A stretch of DNA of 5,017 bases from Elusimicrobiota bacterium. GTDB lineage: Bacteria > Elusimicrobiota > Elusimicrobia > Elusimicrobiales > Elusimicrobiaceae. Positions 1-4,994 of the stretch are shown piece by piece (within the stretch, counting starts at the first letter, position 1; each line of letters starts with the position of its first letter). The position numbers and the translations under genes were made by a program. Below the pieces are notes generated by a model. That model was not told the DNA's origin. It ran no database searches and worked only from the letters and a program-made list of their open reading frames with translations. The DNA lies in contig JAIRMX010000182.1 in assembly GCA_031258375.1 (NCBI GenBank), forward strand, positions 1 to 5,017, given 5' to 3'.

Positions 1-99
1 TCTCCTTTTGGTAAAACTCCAAAAACTCTCTATCCCGTTTATATGACACTTCTTATTAGCATATTCTTTGCTGTGATTAACCCTAAAGTGCTTCTCATA
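1..99 (-). pseudogene. IS1595-family (ISXO2-like) transposase, C-terminal fragment, runs off window edge
   Basis: Reading the minus strand from 99 to 1 gives 33 open codons in a frame different from the overlapping pilin frame. The peptide contains FRVNHSKEY followed by HINGIESFWSFTKRR. The N-H-S-K-E block and the H-x-N-x-I-E-x-F-W-x-x-x-K-R block are the hallmark of the end of the DDE-like catalytic domain in ISXO2-like transposases of the IS1595 family. There is a TGA stop at 102-100 just before the similarity begins and no start codon, so this is a 5'-truncated remnant and not an intact gene. The 3' end lies outside the window, so it is unknown whether the rest of the transposase and the insertion sequence end are present. 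Family assignment rests on recognition of the motifs only. I am confident in the family, less so in how the fragment arose. Confidence 0.8.
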
Positions 100-290
100 T
101 CATATTCTCCGATCGACAAAAAATATAGTTTTTCAGCATCATAAATATTTTTTACATTTATGAATGCTTCTACGGCGCGCGATTTTTCAACCGCTTTTTG
201 ATATTGCGGAAGAGCGACAGCGGCGAGAATAGCGATTATTACAACTACTACAAGAAGTTCTATTAACGTGAACCCTTTTTTATTTCTCAT
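39..290 (-). CDS. Truncated type IV pilin-like (prepilin) protein, likely a pseudogene
   Basis: The 83-residue frame begins with a short basic leader (MRNKKG) and a class III prepilin signal: cleavage is expected between Gly6 and Phe7, and the mature protein has Thr2, Leu3 and the conserved Glu5 (Glu11 here), followed by a hydrophobic helix to about residue 27 and then LPQYQKAVEKSRA. Such proteins are processed by a PilD-type peptidase and assembled into type IV pili or pseudopili. The start at 290 is supported by CGAGGT (303-298) seven bases upstream. Family members usually have about 130-180 residues with a C-terminal globular domain. Here the pilin-like part ends near Tyr63, and residues 64-83 are an out-of-frame reading of transposase DNA (1-99), so the globular domain is missing and assembly into a fibre is doubtful. 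The gene lies 538 bases downstream of nuoA in the same direction, separated by repeats, so it is unlikely to belong to that operon. I see no convincing promoter of its own. Confidence 0.75.
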   Translation of the reverse strand: MRNKKGFTLIELLVVVVIIAILAAVALPQYQKAVEKSRAVEAFINVKNIYDAEKLYFLSIGEYDMRSTLGLITAKNMLIRSVI

Positions 291-297
291 ACTTTAT

Positions 298-303
298 ACC
301 TCG
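298..303 (-). promoter_or_regulatory. Ribosome binding site of the pilin gene
   Basis: CGAGGT on the minus strand lies seven bases before the ATG at 290. It fixes the start immediately before the prepilin leader peptide, so the 5' end of this gene appears intact although its 3' end is replaced. Confidence 0.6.
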
Positions 304-348
304 TTATTTTTTATTTTTTACAAACAAAAACGGCCGCTATATTTAAGC

Positions 349-481
349 TAGTGTAATAACCCAAAATATAACAGCCGTAGTTTCCCGTTCTTACGAACGG
401 GAAACATTCAGCACAAGACGCAAGGCTCATGACTTCCTTGTATCTTGTGCTTCATAACGAGCTGTTTTTGGATTTACACTA
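349..481. repeat. 133-bp branched palindromic element (candidate MITE or structured RNA)
   Basis: The ends are an 8-bp perfect inverted repeat, TAGTGTAA (349-356) and TTACACTA (474-481). The stem continues inward with CCAAAA (361-366) against TTTTGG (466-471) and ACAGC (371-375) against GCTGT (461-465), separated by short bulges. Two hairpins sit inside. The first has an 11-bp perfect stem (380-390 with 395-405, loop TTAC). The second has a 9-bp stem AGCACAAGA (410-418) with TCTTGTGCT (443-451), a 2x2 internal loop, and CAAGG (421-425) with CCTTG (436-440). The whole folds as a three-way junction on either strand. There is no coding capacity. TA at both outer ends would fit a TA target duplication as made by IS630/Tc1-like elements, but TA is also part of the palindrome, so this is only suggestive. 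A structured RNA upstream of the pilin gene is the alternative. Confidence 0.65.
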
Positions 482-575
482 TGCCTTTGACTTCTCAAAA
501 GCTTGTTCCGAAAATTTAGAACCATTAAGCAGATTTTAAACTCTCAGAACACCCAAAAACGTTTCAAATTTTTTT

Positions 576-743
576 AAGCCGATTGTTTTTTCTTTTGTCA
601 CCCTGAATCCTGTCCCGTAAAGTTTTAATACAGGATTGTTTCAGGGTCTCTCTGTTCGTCATCCTGAATTTATTTCAGGATCTGCTTTTATTATTACAGA
701 TGCTGAAACTAGTTCAGCATGACGAATTTATTATTTTCGGCTT
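576..743. repeat. Possible outer 7-bp inverted repeat bounding the REP cluster
   Basis: AAGCCGA at 576-582 is mirrored by TCGGCTT at 737-743, and the spacing from each to the GTCA at the edge of the palindrome cluster is nearly equal. This suggests a composite element of about 168 bp with the three REP-like units inside. Seven bases is short enough to arise by chance, and a third related copy (AGCCGA at 811-816) weakens the case for a strict boundary. Confidence 0.3.
597..726. repeat. Cluster of three REP-like palindromic repeats
   Basis: Three copies of one palindromic family lie side by side. Unit 2 (655-684) is TTCGTCAT, then CCTGAA, a short loop, TTCAGG, ATCTG. Unit 3 (697-726) is its inverted copy; aligned in the same sense the two agree at 25 of 30 positions. 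The arms of each unit pair internally (661-668 with 674-681; 700-707 with 713-720), and the two units pair with each other as a larger palindrome (655-662 with 719-726; 680-684 with 697-701). Unit 1 (597-649) has the same outer arms, CCCTGA (601-606) and TCAGGG (641-646), but an enlarged interior that forms its own stem (607-613 with 630-636). Palindromes of the type GTCATnCTGAA...TTCAGnATCT occur as dispersed intergenic repeats in various bacteria. The position just after the nuo-like operon would suit a role in transcript 3'-end formation, which is inference. Confidence 0.75.
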
Positions 744-828
744 ACATATAACAACCGTTTGCTCCTTTTACTTCTTTACTTATTATACAAATTATTTCGC
801 AAAAGTCCACAGCCGATTTTTTATAATA

Positions 829-1170
829 TCATTTTGAATATAATATCGCCAGCACGGCAAATAGAACTATAATATAAATCAAGGCCGATACGAATACAAC
901 CGCGCTAAAATTAGCCGCCGCAAGAGTTGCAATCATAAGGCCGGCAACGTCGATAATAGTAAAGAAAACCGCAAAACGGAAAAATGCACCGTAATCCGGC
1001 TCTATTCTGCCGCCTTGATAAACTTCGCCGCAGGCATAAGCGTCTTCTTTGCCGCGCTCGTGCGTGGCGGCGGGCGCCATTACAAATATCGATATAAGTT
1101 TTGATACGCCCCAAACGCCTAGCCCAACTATAATAAAACATATCGGAGGAAGAAGCAAAATATTATTCAT
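829..1170 (-). CDS. nuoA: NADH-quinone oxidoreductase subunit A-like protein (NuoA/ND3 family)
   Basis: This 113-residue membrane protein matches the NuoA family in length and layout: a first membrane helix (about 5-30), a polar loop, and two more helices (about 63-85 and 90-110). The loop holds YACGE (45-49), the family's Y-x-C-G motif, whose Cys47 corresponds to the conserved loop cysteine near the quinone cavity and junction of complex I. FFTIID (69-74) matches the second-helix region of NuoA, with Asp74 retained, but the acidic residue usually found two positions later (as in D-L-E) is replaced by Ala76. NuoA helps anchor the peripheral arm to the membrane arm, so its presence argues that this complex has a quinone- or hydrogenase-type module and is not a stand-alone Mrp antiporter. 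It is the last gene of the operon, five bases after nuoK, with a weak Shine-Dalgarno (AAAGGT, 1184-1179). In canonical operons nuoA comes first. Confidence 0.85.
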   Translation of the reverse strand: MNNILLLPPICFIIVGLGVWGVSKLISIFVMAPAATHERGKEDAYACGEVYQGGRIEPDYGAFFRFAVFFTIIDVAGLMIATLAAANFSAVVFVSALIYIIVLFAVLAILYSK

Positions 1171-1175
1171 AAATT

Positions 1176-1526
1176 CTAACCTTTAAGCCCGCTGAGTTTA
1201 GTAGGGTCAATATTGCCCTGCTGCCTGAAAGCGCGAATAATTAAAATTAAACCGGAAGAAACTACAACAGCCTCAACGCTTATCATTAATATCAATAAAG
1301 CCTGAACAAGTTGAATATTTCCCGCCGCGCTGCCCGCGGCGATAAAAGCGAGCATACAGCCTTTTGAGCTTATTTCCAAACCTATAAGCAAACGTATTAA
1401 ATTGCGCGACGCCGCCATAGTATATACGCCGATAAAAAACATCATTACAGCCGCAAAATAATTAAATTGCAGATTTTCAAGCCCGCACGCGGATAAATAG
1501 GCAAAAAAACCGGAAACGCTATTCAT
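1176..1526 (-). CDS. nuoK: NADH-quinone oxidoreductase subunit K-like protein (NuoK/ND4L/MrpC family)
   Basis: This 116-residue protein has three predicted helices (about 23-39, 43-65 and 73-99). The diagnostic stretch SRNLIRLLIGLE (40-51) matches the second helix of NuoK, and Glu51 and Glu85 (in LMISVEAVVV) are the two membrane-buried glutamates that NuoK needs for proton transfer. The protein forms part of the proton channel between the quinone module and the antiporter subunits. Typical NuoK has about 100 residues; here an extra 20 or so precede the first helix. The start at 1526 is supported by a GGGAGGGA Shine-Dalgarno five bases upstream, so the extension is probably real, although a start at an internal Met near residue 28 cannot be excluded. 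The gene overlaps the end of nuoJ by 8 nt and is followed by nuoA after 5 nt, consistent with coupled translation in one transcript. Confidence 0.88.
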   Translation of the reverse strand: MNSVSGFFAYLSACGLENLQFNYFAAVMMFFIGVYTMAASRNLIRLLIGLEISSKGCMLAFIAAGSAAGNIQLVQALLILMISVEAVVVSSGLILIIRAFRQQGNIDPTKLSGLKG

Positions 1527-2007
1527 CTTTTCCCTCCCCGAGCATAGTGCGCACCGTCAGCACTCCCGCCACAAAAATGCAAAGCTGGCCTATTAGATCG
1601 GGAGTTCTTAACTTCCAAATAATATCGCCCACCGTCGTTAGAGAAGGGGCTGCGGCATTATGCGTATTTGCAAACAGCGGCTCAAAAAAATCCCCGCAGC
1701 ATAATATAATAACTCCAAATATAATCAATCCCAAAGGCAAAAAGCGAAATATTTTCGACTCCCGCTTTGCATAACTTTCGCCGCGCCCTATCATACTTGC
1801 GGTGCTTGCAAAGAGAACCGTTATAAGTCCCGCGCAAACGGATAACTCAACCGCTCCCGCCCATGGAGCTTGCGCCGTAAACATAATTGTCGCGAGTATT
1901 ATGCTTACCAAAGCAAGAAATATGGCCGCATGTATAGTGCGCTTTGCCATTACCGCGGCCAGCGAACATAAAATCATAGAAATAACCAAAAATAAATGCA
2001 AACTCAT
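1519..2007 (-). CDS. nuoJ: NADH-quinone oxidoreductase subunit J-like membrane protein (NuoJ family)
   Basis: The 162-residue protein has about five hydrophobic segments (near 3-20, 26-44, 50-73, 88-105 and 136-155). The first half follows the NuoJ pattern: an N-terminal helix, KRTIHAAIFLALV (22-34) in place of the family's R-N-P-V-x-A-A-L-x-L, and a third helix with ELSVCAGLITVLF (54-66), corresponding to the NuoJ segment whose pi-bulge rearranges during coupling. Glu54 lies where canonical NuoJ often has a neutral residue, which recalls MbhD/MrpB-type subunits, so assignment within the family is not certain. The C-terminal segment WKLRTPDLIGQLCIFVAGVL (131-150) ends in one further helix. 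The ATG overlaps the TGA of the upstream antiporter gene in an ATGA (2007-2004), and AAGGG (2019-2015) serves as the ribosome binding site. Its place directly before nuoK is the usual J-K order. Confidence 0.75.
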   Translation of the reverse strand: MSLHLFLVISMILCSLAAVMAKRTIHAAIFLALVSIILATIMFTAQAPWAGAVELSVCAGLITVLFASTASMIGRGESYAKRESKIFRFLPLGLIIFGVIILCCGDFFEPLFANTHNAAAPSLTTVGDIIWKLRTPDLIGQLCIFVAGVLTVRTMLGEGKDE

Positions 2008-3422
2008 TGCAGCACCCTTATGAACGGACTTAAGAAATTATCGTATATAAACGGAAAATATAGTCCCGCCGCTATAATTATGAAAGAAAAAACAAAACAA
2101 GGCGTAAGAAAGCCGAAATTTTTCTCTTCTATATCTGAAATATTTTCCGAGGGTTTGCCAAAAAACATTCCGCGCTGCAGTTTGAGGAAATACGCCAAAG
2201 TCAACACGCTGGCAAACAAAGCGGCCGAGGCCATGCCGTAAAAACCCGCCTGCCACAGCGCGGCAATAATAAAAAACTTGCTCCAAAAACCGGAAAAAGG
2301 AGGCAGCCCCGCGGTCGAAAGCATAGCTATCGTCGCCGTCCACGCCGTATGCGGCATTTTCGTTTGAAGGCCGCTCATCGAATCAATTTCGGTGCTGCCG
2401 GTAGCGCGTTTTACATTGCCCGCGCAGAAAAATAACAGGGATTTAAAAGCGGCGTGATTAAACATATGAAAAACGGCTCCGGCCATCGCAAGAGGAGTTG
2501 CCAGCGCGGCGGCTATGGTTATATATCCCATTTGGCTTATGCTGGAATAAGCGAGCATACGTTTAAAATCTTTCTGCTCCTGCGCGTTCAGCGCGCCGAA
2601 TATTATCGAAGCCAGCCCAAACCACATTACGGCGCGGCCGATAGGATTATTTTCAATGCCGAAGTTTATTATTGAAAGCAGCATACAGACTACTACCAGC
2701 GCGTACGTGCCGACGACTTTTGTAACTATTCCGGCAAGCAGGGCGGAAACCGGCGAAGTGGCCGATTCGTAAGCGTCCGGCGTCCAGCTGTGAAAAGGAA
2801 AAAGGCCGGATTTTATCATAAAAGCCAAAGCCATAACCGCAAGTATTATATTAAGCGCCGCGCCGTCGTTTTGTGCAAGTATTTTTTGCACAAGAGCGTC
2901 GTAAGAAGTCGCGCCGGTATGCATAAAAAGCATGGATATAGAAAATAATAATATCGCAGAGGCTATGGAAGACAAATAAAAATACCTCATCGCGCCTTCC
3001 GTGCTTTTCGGGCGGTTATAAAACGATATCAAAGCGTAAGAGCATACGGACACCACTTCGATATACACGTAAAGCGTAAAAAAATCCTTCGCGCAGACGA
3101 CTCCGGCCATACCTGCGGTTATTACGAGCATTATCGCAAAATACGAACCGCGTCTTTTTGTGGTAGCCGCAAAAGCGGCAAAAAACGCAACGGCAGCCGC
3201 AATCAGATAAATAATTATCAGCATAAAAGAAGACAGAACCACTTCTCCGTAAAACCAATCGTCTCCAAGCCGCTCAAAAAAAGATATTACGCAAAACAAT
3301 AAACATGCCGCGATAACCGCGTTTGCAAGTATTGCCGGCGCGGATTTTTTCTTATTTAAAAACGCGCATACAATCGCCGCGGCCAAAGGAATAATTACGA
3401 ATATATTTTCCGGCGCTATCAT
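2004..3422 (-). CDS. Proton-translocating antiporter-like subunit (NuoN/NuoM/MrpD family)
   Basis: This is a 472-residue protein with about 14 membrane helices, the size of NuoN and MrpD. It carries the residues that define the antiporter-like proton channel: Glu122 in YIEVVSVCSY, Lys204 and His211 in IKSGLFPFHSWTPDAYESAT, Lys235 in TKVVGTYAL, Lys287 in DFKRMLAYSSISQMGY, His319 and His323 with Lys327 in HMFNHAAFKSLLFFCAG, and Lys382 in GLPPFSGFWSKFF. The chosen start is the ATG at 3422, not an in-frame ATG at 3557: the extra 45 residues would lie inside the upstream gene and look like an out-of-frame reading, whereas 3422 begins right at a hydrophobic helix, has GGAGGT eight bases upstream, and forms a TAATG stop-start overlap. 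Closest by motif to NuoN/MrpD/MbhH types; I cannot say which without an alignment. It would sit beside the NuoL-like subunit and move H+ or Na+ in response to redox chemistry in the missing peripheral arm. Confidence 0.88.
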   Translation of the reverse strand: MIAPENIFVIIPLAAAIVCAFLNKKKSAPAILANAVIAACLLFCVISFFERLGDDWFYGEVVLSSFMLIIIYLIAAAVAFFAAFAATTKRRGSYFAIMLVITAGMAGVVCAKDFFTLYVYIEVVSVCSYALISFYNRPKSTEGAMRYFYLSSIASAILLFSISMLFMHTGATSYDALVQKILAQNDGAALNIILAVMALAFMIKSGLFPFHSWTPDAYESATSPVSALLAGIVTKVVGTYALVVVCMLLSIINFGIENNPIGRAVMWFGLASIIFGALNAQEQKDFKRMLAYSSISQMGYITIAAALATPLAMAGAVFHMFNHAAFKSLLFFCAGNVKRATGSTEIDSMSGLQTKMPHTAWTATIAMLSTAGLPPFSGFWSKFFIIAALWQAGFYGMASAALFASVLTLAYFLKLQRGMFFGKPSENISDIEEKNFGFLTPCFVFSFIIIAAGLYFPFIYDNFLSPFIRVLQ

Positions 3423-4924
3423 TATTTGATACCTCCAACCGCCAAAATTATAAAAACTATTATGCCAAACACCGCCCAAATTATATACTGCGGCGTATTG
3501 CCTCTGTGGAATTTGGATATGCGCAAAGCGCATTTTTGCACTATATAAGAAGGCCATGCGTCCATTATTTTATCCATAAATCTGTCAACTTGGAAAAGTT
3601 GCCGCGCGACGCGGTAAATTGATATTTTGGCAAAATCGTAAGTATCGCGTTTAAAAGAATAGGACGGTTGTTTTAATTTTGCGGCAATAGCCGCGCCTAT
3701 CAGCAATATGACTATGCAAATAAGCGAGGTCGCGTTAAAATTAATCCCCGAAAAATGCACGCCGAACAAATGTTCCGCCGAGAATTCAAAGCCTAACGTA
3801 AAAAACAATACCGGAATAAAAGAAATTAAGGTAATTATTTTAAAAAGCGGCGCGTTTTTTTGCGGATTATCAGTTTTGAGCAGCATTGCGTAAAAAACTT
3901 TGCCAAAAGCAAACAAAGTCGCCAAACTGCCTAAAACGGGTATCAGCGCGGCAAGCGGCATCGCTTCGTAAACGTCCGAAAATAAGGCGTTTGGAATAAA
4001 CAATATGTCGGTTAAAGCCGTGCCGGCAAGCCCAAGCGCGCAGGTTAGGAGAATAACCGTCGTCAAAATATCCTTTTTAGCAGAACCTTTTATGTCCTTA
4101 ATTTCAACTCCGCCGAAGCTGTAATTGAGCGCGGCAACGGCAAAAAAAGCGCAAGAGAGAAGCGCGGCTTTAAAAATACCGTGGTTTAATATGTAAGTTC
4201 CGTCGGATTCCGTTATAATTCTTATGCATAAGCCCAAAGCGAGAAGGCCGATTTGCATTATTATATTCCACGCGAGCAGTTCGCGCAAATCTTTAAAAAT
4301 AATCATACGCAGCGCGGCAATAATTATACTCAGCGAAGCCAAAACGCATCCAAAAACGCGCGCCGAAGCCGGCAGTATCGGAAACAATAAAACGAAGATT
4401 TTGCCTAAAAGAAAAACCGCCAAAAGTTTTTCGACTGCGGCAGGCATCATGGCGAGGAAAGAAAACGGCGCGTCTTTTGCGGCAGGAGCTATCCAGCTGT
4501 GAAAAGGAAAAGCTCCGGCTTTTGCAAGCGCGCCGCTAAACATAAATATAAAAGCCCAATACGAACTGCCAAAGAGATTTGTTAAATTTGACTCGGCAAA
4601 AACCAAAGTTTTTGTAGAAGCGTAAAACAGGCTTATGCCAACGAGCAAAACAACGTCCCCCGCCGCATTGATAAGAAAAGCTTTTGCGGCAGCCTCCTTA
4701 TTATAAGGCAAAAGAAATAAATAAAGCGTAACCAGCAAACCTTCCCAGAAGAACAGCATTAGAAGAATGTTTTCGGCAAATACAGCGCCCAAAGCAAAAA
4801 CGGAAGAAACGAGTATATTAAACAACAATAAAAAACGTTTTTCTTCTTTCAAAGCCGCAACTGCCGCAAGCATTGTAAAAAATATTATAAAAACCGCTAT
4901 GGTAAAAGAGAACGCGCTTGGCAT
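3422..4924 (-). CDS. nuoL: Short NuoL-type antiporter-like membrane subunit
   Basis: The 500-residue protein belongs to the proton-conducting antiporter family (complex I NuoL/M/N, Mrp, group 4 hydrogenases). Visible landmarks are Glu61 in FFWEGLLVTLYLFL, AAKAFLINAAGD (79-90), Lys135 and His142 in AKAGAFPFHSWIAPAAKDAP, Lys166 in AAVEKLLAVFLLGK, DLRELLAWNIIMQIG (212-226), and His248 and Lys252 in NHGIFKAAL. The C-terminal part, from RDTYDFAKISIYRVARQL onward with D-R-F-M-D-K (447-452) and a last helix (480-497), resembles the NuoL tail with its lateral helix and final membrane anchor. NuoL usually exceeds 600 residues; here the protein seems to start at the helix equivalent to the third, so two N-terminal helices are absent. 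The lysine usual in the twelfth helix is also missing (GLAGTALTDILF, 298-309). The start is backed by GGAGGG six bases upstream. It is the first gene of the visible operon. Confidence 0.8.
   Translation of the reverse strand: MPSAFSFTIAVFIIFFTMLAAVAALKEEKRFLLLFNILVSSVFALGAVFAENILLMLFFWEGLLVTLYLFLLPYNKEAAAKAFLINAAGDVVLLVGISLFYASTKTLVFAESNLTNLFGSSYWAFIFMFSGALAKAGAFPFHSWIAPAAKDAPFSFLAMMPAAVEKLLAVFLLGKIFVLLFPILPASARVFGCVLASLSIIIAALRMIIFKDLRELLAWNIIMQIGLLALGLCIRIITESDGTYILNHGIFKAALLSCAFFAVAALNYSFGGVEIKDIKGSAKKDILTTVILLTCALGLAGTALTDILFIPNALFSDVYEAMPLAALIPVLGSLATLFAFGKVFYAMLLKTDNPQKNAPLFKIITLISFIPVLFFTLGFEFSAEHLFGVHFSGINFNATSLICIVILLIGAAIAAKLKQPSYSFKRDTYDFAKISIYRVARQLFQVDRFMDKIMDAWPSYIVQKCALRISKFHRGNTPQYIIWAVFGIIVFIILAVGGIK
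3431..3436 (-). promoter_or_regulatory. Shine-Dalgarno that decides the antiporter-subunit start
   Basis: GGAGGT lies inside the last codons of the NuoL-like gene, eight bases before the ATG at 3422, and next to the stop-start overlap TAATG. It supports translation from 3422 and argues against the longer frame from 3557. Confidence 0.75.
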
Positions 4925-4930
4925 TAAAAA

Positions 4931-4936
4931 CCCTCC
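4931..4936 (-). promoter_or_regulatory. Shine-Dalgarno of the NuoL-like gene
   Basis: GGAGGG stands six bases before the ATG at 4924. It supports the short N-terminus of the NuoL-like protein, because the AT-rich sequence upstream to 5017 does not continue the family similarity. Confidence 0.7.
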
Positions 4937-4966
4937 GGCCGCTTAACTGATATAAAGCATAAGCAT

Positions 4967-4994
4967 ATTCTACAAAATAAATACTTTTAAGCAA
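4967..4994 (-). promoter_or_regulatory. Candidate sigma70-type promoter of the membrane-arm operon
   Basis: On the minus strand TTGCTT (4994-4989) and TAGAAT (4972-4967) are separated by 16 bases in an AT-rich context, and TAGAAT differs from the -10 consensus at one base. Transcription would start near 4960, giving a leader of about 36 bases. The -35 match is weak (three of six), and the region beyond 5017 is not visible, so the operon could also be read through from an upstream gene. Confidence 0.35.

Larger units (their letters stand above)
291..828. other. Repeat-rich intergenic region between nuoA and the pilin remnant
   Basis: No plausible gene lies here. The region contains a 133-bp branched inverted-repeat element (349-481) and a cluster of three REP-like palindromes (597-726). 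The stretches 482-575 and 744-828 are AT-rich and show no feature I can support. I see no clear intrinsic terminator directly after nuoA. The palindrome cluster is the first strong structure downstream of the operon and could end or stabilise its transcript. The 3' end of the region carries the ribosome binding site of the pilin gene. Confidence 0.7.

Noticed and set aside
304..348. Promoter for the pilin gene
   Set aside because: The sequence is AT-rich with several weak hexamer matches, but no pair with good spacing stands out.
380..405. Rho-independent terminator
   Set aside because: The 11-bp hairpin is strong but is not followed by a run of T on either strand; it fits better as an arm of the branched element.
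597..726. CRISPR array
   Set aside because: The repeats are inverted palindromes of differing interior length without regular unique spacers, and no cas gene is near.
737..816. Terminator hairpin just after nuoA formed by TCGGCT and AGCCGA
   Set aside because: The loop would be nearly 70 bases and the stem only 6 bp, so a functional intrinsic terminator is unlikely.
911..1141. Minus-strand frame inside nuoA
   Set aside because: Arg- and Cys-rich out-of-frame reading of a gene with clear family motifs; no ribosome binding site of its own.
1547..2241. Plus-strand frames antisense to nuoJ and the antiporter gene (1547-1774, 1802-2023, 1996-2241)
   Set aside because: Antisense readings of conserved membrane genes, with no Shine-Dalgarno or domain similarity.
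2038..2343. Minus-strand frame inside the NuoN/MrpD-like gene
   Set aside because: Overlaps the conserved C-terminal half in another frame; composition is Phe/Arg-rich and resembles no family.
2454..2675. Plus-strand frame antisense to the NuoN/MrpD-like gene
   Set aside because: Low-complexity antisense reading; lies opposite the conserved histidine and lysine motifs.
3016..3258. Minus-strand frame inside the NuoN/MrpD-like gene
   Set aside because: Shadow of the segment containing Glu122; no start signal and no recognisable domain.
3708..4502. Plus-strand frames antisense to the NuoL-like gene (3708-3893, 4224-4502)
   Set aside because: Lys/Ile/Ser-rich antisense readings typical of the complement of hydrophobic coding sequence.
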